This document shows positions 52,530 to 63,518 of a DNA stretch of 64,000 nt, in pieces. This DNA comes from Phytophthora sp. 'mugwort' (lineage: Eukaryota; Oomycota; Peronosporomycetes; Peronosporales; Peronosporaceae), in contig JAUCEF010000003.1 of NCBI GenBank assembly GCA_033558025.1, forward strand, positions 62,001 through 126,000. Direction: 5' to 3'. The notes under the pieces are model-generated. The model was given only the letters and a program-made list of their open reading frames with translations. It did no database searches and was not told the origin of the DNA. Position 1 is the first letter of the stretch, and every line of letters begins with the position of its first letter. Both the position numbers and the translations under genes were made by a program.

Positions 52530-53710
52530 TTAACGAATGCATAGTTGCCGCAAATAAAAGTTCCTTTTGGTCTCGCCTAAACGAAATCCAGTTGGACTTG
52601 ACTTCGGTAGCACTTGAGCATCTTCATTTTCGTGCTGAAGCGTCTCATCTTCTACAGAGTTCATTTCTTCGTCCGAAATAACAATGTCGTTTAGTGTCTC
52701 CAAGGTCTTGGCATCTTGCAAAATACAGAAGTTGTGAAGCACGATGTATGCCCCAATCACGGTGCCGTCAATTTGCTTATTGTGGCTCTCTAATTCACGC
52801 CGCAGAATTTGAAATCTGCCTTTCAGAGCTCCAAATGCGCACTCTACTGGAATGCGTGTCCGGGAATGAGCCAGGTTGTAGGTATTGATGTCAGGAGACG
52901 TCCGAGCGTCATGCTCGAACGGGGTGAGTAAATACTCCCGAAGCATGTACCCACCGTCACCAAGGAAATGATGATTGAAGGGAATCAGGCTCTTCACATT
53001 GGCGCCAATCCAGCTGCCCGATCACAGCGTGGAGTCATTGCTGCTTCCAAGTCTGATTGTAAACTCCATGAACAGTTTGTTGCTGTCCACTATTGTTTGC
53101 ATGTTGTAGGCTGTGAAATGCTTCCGACAATACCAGCCCAAAATCTTAGTTGGGCGCGATCGCTTGATGAGAGTACCATCGACCGCGTCAACCACCGATC
53201 AAAACCGGCAATATCCTTAAAGCCATTAACCACTTCATTCCAATCGGTATCAGTGCGCGGAGAGTGGACGAAGTGCCTACAGTCGTCGTAAAGCACACGG
53301 CAGATCGAAAAATATACATGCGACGCCGTTGACATGCTCATTCCAAATTGGCCTGCAACATCAGATAGTGATCTACGGGAGCCAAGATAGCGCAACGTCA
53401 GCGCAAGCTTCATTTCCAGTGAGTACTTGGTCCGGTTGTTCTCTGGCGGATGCCCATAGTAGTGAGACCAGCGGCGTCAAAGGTAAGTTGCCGGAACTTT
53501 AAAACACGGTCGAGACATTCGAAATGCCCGGCGGAATGCCTCATCAGAAGCCTTGTAATTTTCCTCGAAGTAGTTGTTGCTGACAGTTAGCTCTCTCAAA
53601 GCTTCTCCCCTTAAGCTTTTCCCTTCACCGGCACCAACAGCAGCAACCAGGCGTGAGAACAATAACACCAAAATGATATTAAAATCATCCACGTGTATTG
53701 AACCATTCAT
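52530..53710 (-). pseudogene. PIF/Harbinger DDE transposase, frame-broken
   Basis: Minus strand. From 53710: MNGSIHVDDFNIILVLLF and EALRELTVSNNYFEENYKAS. Then LALTLRYLGSRRSLSDVAGQF and FGMSMSTASHVYFSICRVL (HTH, about 53400-53310). AVDGTLIKRSRPTK (first Asp, about 53185) is read in a shifted frame. The 3' half, in frame from 52997, has HHFLGDGGYMLREYLLTPF (second Asp) and RIPVECAFGALKGRFQIL (Glu), the DDE_4 signature. A frameshift and a stop (about 53200 and 53020) disable it. Confidence 0.8.
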
Positions 53711-53764
53711 TGCGTCCTGCCTAGTCCTGGCGGCGTAGCTCCTGCTAGTCCTGGTTGCTGGTTC

Positions 53765-53970
53765 TTGCGCGGGGGCGAAGGTGTTGGTCCTGGTTGGGGC
53801 GAAGGTGTTGGTCCTGGTGGCGGGACTACTGCTGGTCTTGGTGGCGGGGCTGCTGCTGGTTGTGTGGTTGAACTGCTGCTGGCCCTAGTGGTTGAGCAGC
53901 TGTTCCTGGTTGGGGCGAAGGTGTTGGCCCTGGCGCTGGCGGTTGTGGTGCCGGGTCTAGGTGCTTGAGC
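53765..53970 (+). repeat. GC-rich minisatellite (GGTGTTGGTCCTGGT-type units)
   Basis: Imperfect tandem units of GG(T/C)G(T/C)TGGTCCTGGTNG(G)GGCGAA and related sequence run over about 200 bp. On the minus strand they read as Pro/Thr/Ala-rich (PAAAPPPRPAVVPPPGPT), perhaps once an N-terminal extension of the transposase. Confidence 0.6.
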
Positions 53971-54088
53971 TGGCGGGTGCGGTTGCGAGACAAATTTAAT
54001 ATCTATGAAATACTATTATTTCTGTCAAATATAAAAGTTGACAGTGGAAAATTACCCCAGTTAGCCTGCCCCTGAATGAAACCTCCCC

Positions 54089-54909
54089 TAACAGCGCCAA
54101 GGCATGGATGACTCAAACAATTTTTGTGAAGTGAATAAAAGGACATCCTCGCGGAAGAGCCAGCAGACGAAGATTTATGCCGGGTAGATCCTCCACGGAG
54201 CGAGAGCAGGTGCGGGAACGATGGCGATGTAGGCGGTCTCGACGAAGAAGACGATATTGCTGCTTCTACCGATCCGACGCCGGAGAACCTGTCCACAGAA
54301 AAGCTAAAAAAAAATGGCGGATTGAATGGATGGCACAACGTTTCGTTATCGCAGATGTGATGGAGGCGCCTTCAAGAGAGATTATCGGGCTTCGAACGAT
54401 GCAGACAGTGTTTAGAGAGGAGCTTGCGCGTAAGCAAGCAGCAAAGTCGATGCCGACTTCTTCGGACGTCCTGCACCAAACGGACGTTAGCTATAGTTAA
54501 TCACCTTTGGGTAGTTATATTGTATCGCTAATTAGAGATTAGAGGCCAGATTGACTTGTGCTTATATGGTGTCGGTCATTGGGAACCATCCTCGTATCTC
54601 TCCGAGGAGTGAAATACAATTCAGGATCTGTAATTGGAATCTAAAACCGTTTTTGGTGAGGCGACATTATGATTGTATTCCATCATTGGCGCTCACTATA
54701 TTCCTGTCAGATCGGATTCTTATCGCGGGGTGTACCTACTACCTGATACAGTACCAGAAATATGGCACAATCGTTCGCTGATTAAGACAGCAGGTATTGG
54801 GGGATATTTATCAACAGAGACTACAATCATGTCCTAATCTTCACGAGAGACCACAAATACTGTGATTGGCTATCATTTTTAGAGAGCAGCGGAGACGAAT
54901 CACTTCGCC
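54089..54909. other. Spacer between the Harbinger element and the MULE fragment
   Basis: A plus-strand reading with DDIAASTDPTPENLSTEKLK (about 54250-54310) looks like genuine but unidentified protein sequence. The frame at 54177-54500 covers the same bases in another register. No known family is recognised. Confidence 0.35.
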
Positions 54910-55520
54910 ATGGGTGCGCCCCGCCGAAAGCTAGACTTGGTGCAGCTCCAAGGCTTCATGCCTACTTTCCAAATCTGCGCGATGCTGATCTGTCTATATG
55001 CAATTATTAAAGAAATTTGTATTCAACGAAACAAAGGACCTGGTTGTCACAAGAAGTGGTTTTGTATTTCTGATGGTTATGACTGGTTTGTCTGGTTTGT
55101 TGCTGTAACTAAAAAGCGTGCATCAACTGCCAAGTCGAGTCTCAGCAAGCGAAACAAGAACAAAGCTGTTCATGGCTCTGCAGGCTCTTGGTATATTGCA
55201 AATATGAACTTACAGCATATTCAGTGCTGCTCCAGTGTTGCAAAGCTAGAGGAGCTACCAGGATTCAAGGCTGCAATTGTCGATGGTCACAGTACATCTC
55301 GGGCTAGAGTGGTCAACAACGTGACGATGGTAGACGGGATTGACTTGGTAAGTCAATCTTCTCTGTTGTAGCGAGAGATTCAAAAGGCCAAAGCGAAACA
55401 GCAAACGGAATTTGTAGCGGAATACATACGTTATTCTAGTTTCTTGGAGCAATTTGATGCACTGAATGAAGGATCTCGCGTTTGCTGCCAATTAAAATCG
55501 CATGGTAGGTTATTCAGGGC
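54910..55520 (+). pseudogene. N-terminal (FLYWCH/FAR1-like) fragment of a MULE transposase
   Basis: The 153-codon frame reads MGAPRRKLDLVQLQGFM, DWFVWFVAVTKKRASTAKSS, GSWYIANMNLQHIQCCS and LPGFKAAIVDGHSTSRARVV. The WxVxx..KK..GSWYI..M.LQH..C pattern resembles the DNA-binding segment of MULE transposases. After a stop at 55369, a further open stretch (FVAEYIRYSSFLEQFDALNE) runs to the 5' LTR of the chromovirus at 55526, where it is cut off. The MULE core is not found on the other side of the retrotransposon. Confidence 0.4.
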
Positions 55521-55525
55521 ATTTT

Positions 55526-55803
55526 TGTAACTGGCTGTGTAAGTAAGTAGGTTTCTATTACATAGTACATTAGTAGGTAGCTACCCTCCTATTGGTTGAT
55601 TATCGGGAGCCAGACCCATATTGACCAATCAGGAGTCGATCCACATTCGAGTGGCTCACAGAAGTCCGGGAATTTTTTCCTTGGACTTAAAAATAAAACA
55701 GAGTTAAATTTGCCACTAAAGTGACACTTGGGCTTGTTAATTAGAAGCTTCCTCTGCTACTAATAGTGTAAGCTAGTAACGGTAACTCTTTTTTATCGTT
55801 ACA
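55526..55803 (+). repeat. 5' LTR of the chromovirus
   Basis: 278 bp. It starts TGTAAC and ends GTTACA (perfect short inverted termini, TG...CA). It matches 60726-61009 along its length except near the left end. Confidence 0.88.
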
Positions 55804-55805
55804 CC

Positions 55806-55821
55806 TGGTAGCACTTCGTAG
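55806..55821 (+). promoter_or_regulatory. Primer-binding site
   Basis: TGGTAGCACTTCGTAG begins two bases after the 5' LTR, the usual place and the usual TGG start for a tRNA primer. The tRNA species is not identified. Confidence 0.6.
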
Positions 55822-55843
55822 TCCTTCCAATGCCCAACACGAG

Positions 55844-56930
55844 ATGAGCCTGGACGAGCCCTACGCGACCCCAGCGACAACGCTGGATCACTTGGCCTTC
55901 CCCCATCCCACCACCGCCGAGTGGCAAGCCCTACACCGCCTCGCGGTGGCGTCAGGAGAAGGCTTCGTAACGTCGCTGCTGAGCTCAGCGACGCCCGAAC
56001 GACAACGTGAAGTCATTCAAGCGTTCATGTCACGCGAGCTCGCCGAAACGAATCGGCGAGTATCAACTCCCTCACGTGGCTCGGGGAACGATACTGTCAA
56101 GATGGAGACGTCGACTTACTCCGGTGTCGGACAAGACCGTCTGCCACTGAACCGCTGGTTCCGCGAAGTCAACATCGCAATCGCTTCGAGGCTAATCGAA
56201 GCGACCCCAGCAAGAATTAACTTCTTGCTCTCTCGCCTGTCCGGAAAGGCGAAGGAGTGGGCCCTAGGCAAACTGGTTCGCCGACCCCAATGCGTTCCCC
56301 ACTCTGGAGAGCATTCAGACTGACCTGCGACTCGCATTCGAGCCTCCACTGGACGATGCACGCATGCGAGTAGACTTCTTTGCTCCCAAGCAAGGTCGAC
56401 TGTCAATGCGCAAATACGTTCAGAAGACACGACACTAAGTTTCGTGTGTACTTACGAACCCTATCGACATGGTCTCGCAAGTCCACGTCTTTAATTTTGG
56501 TATGCGCGAGGGCTTGACGCGCTATTCTATAACGCGCGCCGACCCGAAGTCCCTGGAAGAGGCCTTCTCCCTCGTGCTATGCGAGGACTATACTGTGTCG
56601 TCTTCATACTCCCGCAGCCCCCCGGTCGAAGCCCGCGGGTCAGCGCCCGAGCAAATGGAGATCGACGCGATCGACATTCTAGTTGGCCGCGGTCGATTGC
56701 CCAACCGTGGCACTCGCCCTGCTACCACAGCGGTAGCAGGGCCATGTCGCGGCAGCCTGCCGCACGCCCGCGCCGGTTTACCGCGCTGCTGCGCTGGTCT
56801 ACGCGAACGCAGTCGCCCCGAGGGACGATGCTCCTCGCCAGATGGCCCAGTCAAAAAGCGATCAGGCCCAGTAGGTGCGGGGCGCCCTACTGGCTGGGGG
56901 GGGCGGAGGTCCTGGTCCCCCGGTCGATGA
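55844..56930 (+). pseudogene. Chromovirus gag, frame-broken
   Basis: MSLDEPYATPATTLDHLAFP opens a 159-codon frame containing RWFREVNIAIASRLIEATP and INFLLSRLSGKAKEWALG, typical of retrotran_gag. After shifts, FGMREGLTRYSITRADPKSL and EEAFSLVLCEDYT continue to about 56600, followed by an Arg/Gly/Pro-rich tail. A clear zinc knuckle is not seen. At about 56910 the sequence jumps straight to the RNase H boundary, so protease and most of RT are deleted. Confidence 0.7.
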
Positions 56931-59610
56931 TGAGGGCCGCGAGCGCGTTGTGAGCTTCCAGACACGACAGATGAAGCCGGACGAGAGGAATTATCCGGTA
57001 CATGACAAGGAGCTGCTCGCGACGCGCTACGCTTTGATTAAATTCAGAGTGTACCTGCTCGGCGAGCAGACGTTCGCGCTTTACGCGGATCATGCGTCGC
57101 TGAGGACTTCGACCAAAAGTGCGCACCTCTCACAACGCATGGCTCGCTGGTTATCATTCTTTGCGGAGTATAATTTCGTCGTGCATTACAAGCCCGGCAA
57201 GAATAACATTCCTGCCGACGCGTTGTCGCGCCATCCCGACTACGATCCATGTCGGGACCTCGGTCATTAAGCCCTTGCTGAAGTGGATGAGGATGACGAG
57301 TGCGCGTGCTGTGTCCAGCTTGACGTCAATGCGACATTGACGTCCCCGATTCCGTCCCTCCGCGACCAGATCGCGGAGGCGTATGCTCATGATTCGTTCT
57401 ATGCGACATCATTGACCATCTGCGCGAGCCGAACCTCAAGTCCGAAAAGAAACTCACGTGTCCCGTTCGTTCTCACATCAAGCGGTATCAGCTTGATGGT
57501 GCGTTGCTAACGTATACAGTCGATACGTTCGACTCCCCTCGCGTCGTCGTCCCTGCTGACGACGACCTTTGTGCTCATCTCGTCCATGAATACCATGGTG
57601 CTCCCGTCGGTGGTCACCTCGGACGCGAGAAATTTTTTTTTATTTCGACGACCTGTCGCGCGACTTCTTCTGGCCCCACATGTATAAGTGGGTCCGCAAA
57701 TGGGTACGATCGTGTGAGATCTGCCATCGCGTTAAGCCGGCTTTCTCGTCGCAGGCCCCATTGCGTCCGTTGCCAATCGCCACGGACGCGTGGCGCTCAG
57801 TCAGCATGGACTTTTCTTCGGCCTCCCTCCGGATGGCCAAGGCCGTACCGGTGTCCTGATCTTCGTCGACCGATTCAGCAAAATGGTACATTTTGCTGCC
57901 GTTCCGGCCCAAGTTTCTGCGGCAGGCACGGCTACGCTCTTCATTGACTTAATATTCCGACAGCACGGCCTGCCGAATTAATTGTTTCCGACCGTGACCC
58001 ACGCTTCAAATTGGCCTTCTGGAGCCGATTGTTCGAATTATTCGGTACCCGCCTCCTCATGTCGCGGCAGCCGTCCAGAGACGGATAGGCAAATAGAAGC
58101 GTCAACCTCGTCCTTGAGGACGTGCTTCGCAGTTACGCGACGTCTTTTACGTCGTGGAGTTCATTTCTCCCGTTCGCCGAATATTCAATCAATAATTTCG
58201 TGCACGCGTCAACAGGGTTGACGCCGTTCTTCGTAAACTCAGCGCGGCACCCACGTGCTCCCGCCGTTCTGGCTCTTGGAGACTCCCGACGGTATCGGTA
58301 CCGCTCTTGGTGGGAGAGAACCTAACGGTACTCAAGAAAACTCTAGAGTCTTCCTTGATAGTGCCACTGGCGAAGGGTCCGGTGGCCTCCGCGACATCCA
58401 CGACTCTACCTGGCGGCACTAATACGGCTAAAATCAATATGCTCCAAGCACACTCCACCGAAATTGCAGTTACAATCAGCGCCGTTACATGTTCATCCAC
58501 GAGCTTACGACCGTAACACACCCGGTGGCCGACCCGACGATTGCCAAGGGAAAATCCCGTTTCTGTATCTCGCGGTATTACCGACGCGATTGTACCTACC
58601 GCGTCGCCAATAGCCAACTTCCCTCCACGAGAAGTGGATTCGTCGATAAATTCCGCCGCGGTATCGGACTTCGCATTATGTCGTCAATCCGTCACGCGCA
58701 AAATGCGTGACGCGGTGCAAGCGTCGTTGGATAAACAGAAAGAATATGCAGACCGCCGAGGCCGGAAGAATACTTCTGTCTTCCGGGTAGGTGACAGAGT
58801 ATTATTGTCTACCGCCGGTATATAATCTACTGCAGTTATGAATTTGGGGGCCACTAAACTGTCCCCGCGATTTATTGGACCATTTACGATTCGCAAAGCA
58901 ATTGGGGACGCATATACATTAGATATTCCTACGGCTATGCGACTACACCCGACGTTCTACGTCGGGCGGCCCAAGACTTATCTCCCGGCGAAGATCCCTG
59001 ATCCGCAGGTGCCGGCTCGTACTCGGACATCCCGAGCCGACGACGCTGTCGCCGACCCAACCAAGTCCCTGCTGCTCGCGCGTCATCTCGCCCTGCTGCG
59101 GCGCTCCAAATGCCGCAGTTTCCATCCGCTGGAGTCGCTCAACGAGAACCCGTTGTTCCCGACGGGTTCGCTCCGCAGAGGACGTCGCGGCATCCGCGTC
59201 TTCGCAAGCTTTCTTGCGAGCGTTATGCAATTCGTCCGCCATCTGTTGCACCTCAGCTCGCAGAAGACGACATTCTTCCGCCGTCATCCCTTCCGATTGA
59301 CAGGCCGCCTCGGAAGGCTTAGTCCCCTCCACGACGACGGGAGCGTTATCACCGTGATGGTCCTCCCCCACTGATTGATGCGACTGGCGCTCGGCGCAGG
59401 GTCGCCGAGCGGATCATAGATCAACGCTCGGCACGCACAACGATTCCCGGTCCGGGCCAACGCCCGGCACCCCCCCCCCCCCCCGAATTCCAGTATCGGG
59501 TCCGCTGGCTAGGGTTCCCGCCAGGGGAGGACACGTGGGAATCGCGTGAGGCTCTCCTTGAGGATATCCCGGATATTGTGACCGACTTTGAGAAGTACCA
59601 GTCTGCCGCC
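56920..59610 (+). pseudogene. Chromovirus pol remnant: RNase H, integrase, chromodomain
   Basis: RNase H (56940-57240): SFQTRQMKPDERNYPVHDKE, YADHASLRTSTKSAHLSQRM and VVHYKPGKNNIPADALSRHP. Integrase (57500-58300): zinc-binding HEYHGAPVGGHLG and RSCEICHRVKP, then VLIFVDRFSKMVHFAAV and STGLTPFFVNSARHPRAP, with shifts. Spacer: DRRGRKNTSVFRVGDRVLLS (58750-58810) and LSPRFIGPFTIRKAIGDAY (58860-58920). Chromodomain (about 59490-59590): YRVRWLGFPPGEDTWESRE, preceded by a run of 15 C at 59470-59484. The chromodomain in such elements steers integration to particular chromatin. Dead by shifts and the RT deletion. Confidence 0.78.
58943..59371 (-). other. Antisense frame with coiled-coil character inside the chromovirus
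   Basis: A 142-codon minus-strand frame overlaps the integrase-chromodomain linker. It has heptad-like LLRAEVQQMADELHNARKKA and ERLQRMETAAFG. It may be only the mirror of a Leu/Ser/Arg-rich linker. See the finding on antisense frames. Confidence 0.3.
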
Positions 59611-60176
59611 ATGGTTCTTCACTCCACGAGCTCCGCAAATATTCAGGCTGAAAAGTCTGGGAATATCCCGGACCAGAGTTATGCGAATATTCGTGTCCGG
59701 AGTAACACGGATATTCCTGTCGAGAGATCTGCGAACGATTTGGCATTCGCCCTCGCGAGCGGCTGCGCTCGCGGGCAAACTGACTCCAGTTACATATATT
59801 CACGCGATCGACTGCGACTTCGTGCCCAAGTACGCTCTCGCTCGTAGACACGCGAGCGATATTTTCCATGGTAATATCCAGTCCCATTCCAATCTGGTCC
59901 CTGCGACGATCACGCGAGCGCGACCGGCTGCGCTCGCGACCACGCGAATGAGATTCCGGTAGTCGACCAAGATGTTCGTCATTTTGCGGTTGCACACGCT
60001 GTCGTCGTTCCGTCACCGGGTGAAATTCATGCGGCGGCCGTTCGTAATATCCAACTCTTCAAGGGGGATACAGTCGAACCTGCTCGTCCCACTTGATCTG
60101 AGTGGGACGCCCCCGAGTCTCCTCCACAACGATTGCAGCCCTCACGCAGATGGCCGTAGCACAATCTCCAGTTTTC

Positions 60177-60620
60177 TTAGGCAACCTTGCAGACGCGAGT
60201 CCGCAGGCCCCCTATCGTGTGTTCACTAAATTTTCCCTCGCGAGCCTCAATCCAACTCGCGAAGGATCGTTCTTCGCGTTGAGTGGCGTTCCACCTTCGG
60301 ACGAAGGCGCACATCGAACACTGCAAGGCGTCGTGTGTATAGGCGTGGTTCGTTGTCTTCCCTTTCACTGCGCGAAGTCGCTTGAAATAAGCTTCCATCT
60401 CTTCAAGGCCATCTGGATTCACGGCGCCATCAAGCTCATACAATTCCCACGATTTCAAGTCGAAGTCCATCACATGCGGCTCCGCCACGAGACGCGGTGC
60501 CGGCTCGAGGAGCGGGTTGCCTTGCTCTTCGTTCTCGCTTGCGTACTTTTCGGGATTCATGGACTTTCTTGCTGTGTGCAACACTCGGTAATGTCTATCG
60601 AGTGAATTCGTCGCGTGCAC
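60177..60620 (-). other. Antisense frame of 147 codons in the chromovirus 3' region
   Basis: The minus-strand frame reads with ordinary protein composition (MDFDLKSWELYELDGAVNPD, GLEEMEAYFKRLRAVKGK, ALQCSMCAFVRRWNATQ). The sense strand here has a 167-codon frame that is richer in Cys, Phe, Leu and His. It lies between the chromodomain and the polypurine tract, where Ty3/gypsy elements often carry extra frames. No family recognised. Confidence 0.35.
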
Positions 60621-60710
60621 GTTTGCCAGTTGGATTAATGGTTTTTATTTGTTGAATGACACTTGGGTGTTTCTTTCGGTTTTGCGCTTCAGTTGCCGTA
60701 ACCGCTACTT

Positions 60711-60725
60711 AAAGAGGGGTGGTGG
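60711..60725 (+). promoter_or_regulatory. Polypurine tract
   Basis: AAAGAGGGGTGGTGG ends exactly one base before the TG of the 3' LTR, as needed for plus-strand priming. Confidence 0.7.
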
Positions 60726-61009
60726 TGTAACGTGCTGTGTCCGTTACATAAGTAAGTAGGTTTCTATTATATATCACAGTAATAGGTAGCTACCCTCCTT
60801 TTGGTTAATTATCGGGAGCCAGACCCATATTGACCAATCAGGAGTCGATCCACATTCGAGTGGCTCACAGAAGTCCGGGAATTTTTTCCTCGGACTTAAA
60901 AATAAACAGAGTTAAATCTGCCACTAAAGTGACACTTGGGCTTGTTAATTAAAAGCTTCCTCTGCTACTAATAGTGTAAGCTAGTAACGGTAACTCTTAC
61001 CCCGTTACA
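60726..61009 (+). repeat. 3' LTR of the chromovirus
   Basis: 284 bp, TGTAAC...GTTACA, matching 55526-55803 with scattered substitutions and a few small indels, one of them in the first 30 bases. Confidence 0.88.
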
Positions 61010-62520
61010 TATTTTGGCGATTGGAAGTGTAGTACGCGCGCCAGATAGTTCCTCCCCGGGTGGGAGTGCAATGGAACCCACATATAGAACCCAGTATACA
61101 ATCTTATCTGCCCAACTTGGGTTGGTAAAAATAGTGAAAAGAAGACGATTACTATTGCTGCCGCGTACGTGCACAAAAAGACTATCGATAATTTAGCTTC
61201 GTTATTTTCAATTACATTGCGGCTAGCCTGCACCTCCAAGACCGACCTACTTCCTGTGATAGGGGAAAGCATCTAGGTGCACAAGTGCTTCTAAACCAAC
61301 TAGGCCTACGAGTTCACCTGAAGTTCTGCTCTCCATCTACGCTTCAACACAATGGAAAAATTCAAGACGCTTAAGCTGAAACGAGAGAGAGAGAGAGGAG
61401 AGTGTAATAGCGACATATTCTCTTTCCAAAAATCAGACACTCTACTCGCATATGATGCTATTATTAATCATATTGCAAGGGCTTACCCGAGTGGCATAGA
61501 GAATGTTGTTAACGGGAACAGCGCGTTTCGAGTTATCTGCGCACTATTCATCCAACCGGCCGGCGTCTCGTAGGAAACATGCCGCCTAAACCTGACGAAA
61601 ATGCATCGCTCAATGGTACATGAGGGTCCGCAGTCAAGCATGGAGGTCATTTACCTCTCTGGGGTGTCCGCACGACAAGCGGAATAGAGGGCGACAACAA
61701 TGGTTTGTTATGGAACCGAATCCGCAACTAACTTTTGCTTGGATTGGTGATGGCATTTTGTACCGGCGCCGTTAGTGTCTGTGCGAAGAGGAACAAACTC
61801 GTGAAAGCGTGGCTAACAGCAAAATGTGCTGATACCTCATGCGAAAACATTGCTCGACGCGGAGAAGAAGTTCGTAGCCCAGTTAACAGTAATGCGCCAC
61901 CGCTGTTTACGTGTTCAGCGTTTTTGACTCGAGAAACAGCGGTGGGTCCCGATGAGAGGAACATTCAACTCAGCACATGGCACGCTGTGTGACGGCTGAG
62001 CAAATGAAGATATCGTGCCCGCCACATTCAAGCTGTCGTGTTCACCAGGGCAAAATAAAAAGAAAGAACCTTGCCGCACTATGACGTGAAGCGGTATTTT
62101 TACCAGGCATATCGTGTTCTAACTCTCGTGAAGCAGAGGTCGGAATTAAATATGGCCATAAAGTAATAAATTGGGATTTTCAATAAAACATTGTATTATT
62201 GATCTGGCCGACTCCAATACAATATTTTATTGAGCCATTGCTGGCAATAAATACGGCAAAAGTAAGCCCGAAAAGTAAGACAGCAGTAGCTTACGTGTGC
62301 CCTCCTTTGAGCTCTACCACACGATGATATAATTTTCTAGAGCCAATGATATCAGCAGTGAAGTGTTCCACACCACTGTCACGTCATCAACGATTCGTTG
62401 GCTGGCAGCGCATCGATCCATGGGTGATTCGGCAAGGCCCACAATCCCTTAAGAGCTCACCACTTCATCTTCCGCGAGCTACAATGGTCGTCAACAAGAA
62501 GACTTCTTTTTCTTCGTCCC
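61010..62520. other. Spacer with unassigned short frames
   Basis: Plus-strand frames at 61352-61573 and 61735-61992 have no recognised motif; a GA-rich patch (AGAGAGAGAGA) lies at 61385-61397. It may include decayed 5' sequence of the hAT-like element. Confidence 0.4.
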
Positions 62521-62529
62521 GCTAGGTCA

Positions 62530-63518
62530 ATGCCTATTTCGCTGCAGCCTGTGTTGCCTCGATCGAAGACAAGTTCCGGGCTCGAGATACTCCAACCTAT
62601 TTACTCACCTGGCTGGGCAGGATACGAGGCTCAGTACGCGGTATCTGTCTCCAGCGCAGCCGCTCTCTGTAGTCGTTTGGCTTCGTATGCGAGGAAGCAA
62701 GCCATCTATTGCACGTCCCCTACTGGGCCTATACCCCCTCACCGATGGCAGCCAGACGGCCGAGCTCATGAGCTGTTTGAGAATGTTCTTAGCGTGTACA
62801 ACAAATAAAGGACGTGGTGGGGTTTCTGGTGGGTGACAACTGCAGTACAAACCAGTGTATTGCGAAAAAATATACGTCCCGTTAGTCGACAGTGCAATCC
62901 GGCTGTTCAGCTTGGCTGTCAACAAGTTCTTGGTGCCATATGAGATGAGGTGAGTACCTTCATGGTGGCGCTACGCCGAGATAACAACTTTGCGGATCTC
63001 AAGAAGCACATCAAACTCTTGCCTATCAAGCGCAACGTCACCCGTTGGTCTTCAACGTTTTCGATGGTGCTGCGCTAGGGTTTAGGGGAATCGGACTAAG
63101 GTTAACCAGGTGGAGGCTGTGGAGCCACTAATTCCGACTGTCAACAAGCCCAAGAAGCTAGCTTCATAGTTCGATCATCTCGAGGAATTTGAGAGCATCT
63201 GTAAGCGGTTGCAACTGATATCGAGAGATCCGCATGATGTTTGATGCGTTTGTTGCGGGGTATCCAGTCATGGCGGAACATTTGAAGACAACAGCGAGGA
63301 TCATCCGCACTCCTGCGTTTGAATCTGGCATTGCCCATTTGACGCCTATACGATGTTGCTTCCCGTCACTTGGTGAGGAGCATGACAGTACCTCATCCGA
63401 TAGTAACGGGTCCGACTTTGAGGGGTCTAATCTCTTCACGGTCGAGTTTATCTACGCGAAGAAACCCAACGTGGCTGGCGACGCGTACTACTTCGTTGGC
63501 TGGGTTGGTTTCCCGTGA
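62530..63518 (+). pseudogene. hAT-like transposase remnant with a chromodomain-like end
   Basis: Plus strand, several frames. A GDN(C)STN-type motif is altered (GGQLQYKP in one frame and GDNCSTNQCIAKK in another, about 62835-62870). LFSLAVNKFLVPYE follows at about 62910. MVALRRDNNFADLKKHIKL and LPIKRNVTRWSSTFSMVLR (62963-63076) are hAT transposase core blocks. MMFDAFVAGYPVMAEHLKTT and ARIIRTPAFESGI (63234-63330) continue in an open frame. That same frame goes on with an acidic Ser/Asp stretch and FTVEFIYAKKPNVAG with YYFVGWVGFP, which resembles a chromodomain. Stops and shifts show it is dead. Confidence 0.6.

Larger units (their letters stand above)
51280..54088 (-). mobile_element. PIF/Harbinger DNA transposon
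   Basis: The terminal inverted repeats of about 43 bp begin GGGAATGTTTCATTCGGGGG (left, 51280) and, inverted, GGGGAGGTTTCATTCAGGGG (right, ending 54088). The match continues with TAACTGGGG(C/T)AA. The flanks are TTA on the left and TAA on the right, consistent with the 3-bp TWA target of the superfamily though not identical. Length 2809 bp. It holds the expected two genes, a Myb-like protein (plus strand) and a DDE transposase (minus strand), converging tail to tail. Confidence 0.85.
55526..61009 (+). mobile_element. Ty3/gypsy chromovirus with both LTRs, internally deleted
   Basis: 5' LTR 55526-55803, primer-binding site from 55806, gag, a pol lacking protease and most of RT, RNase H, integrase, chromodomain, polypurine tract at 60711-60725 and 3' LTR 60726-61009. 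The LTRs are about 94 percent alike by eye, so the insertion is not very recent. The flanks (CATTTT on the left, TATTTT on the right) suggest but do not prove a target duplication. Many shifts make it non-autonomous. Confidence 0.88.

Noticed and set aside
54177..54500. 107-codon plus-strand frame with Arg-rich start
   Set aside because: A different frame over the same bases looks more protein-like, and neither matches a family I know.
60102..60605. 167-codon plus-strand frame in the chromovirus
   Set aside because: Composition is Cys/His/Phe-rich and irregular; the antisense frame looks more protein-like, so no sense gene is called.
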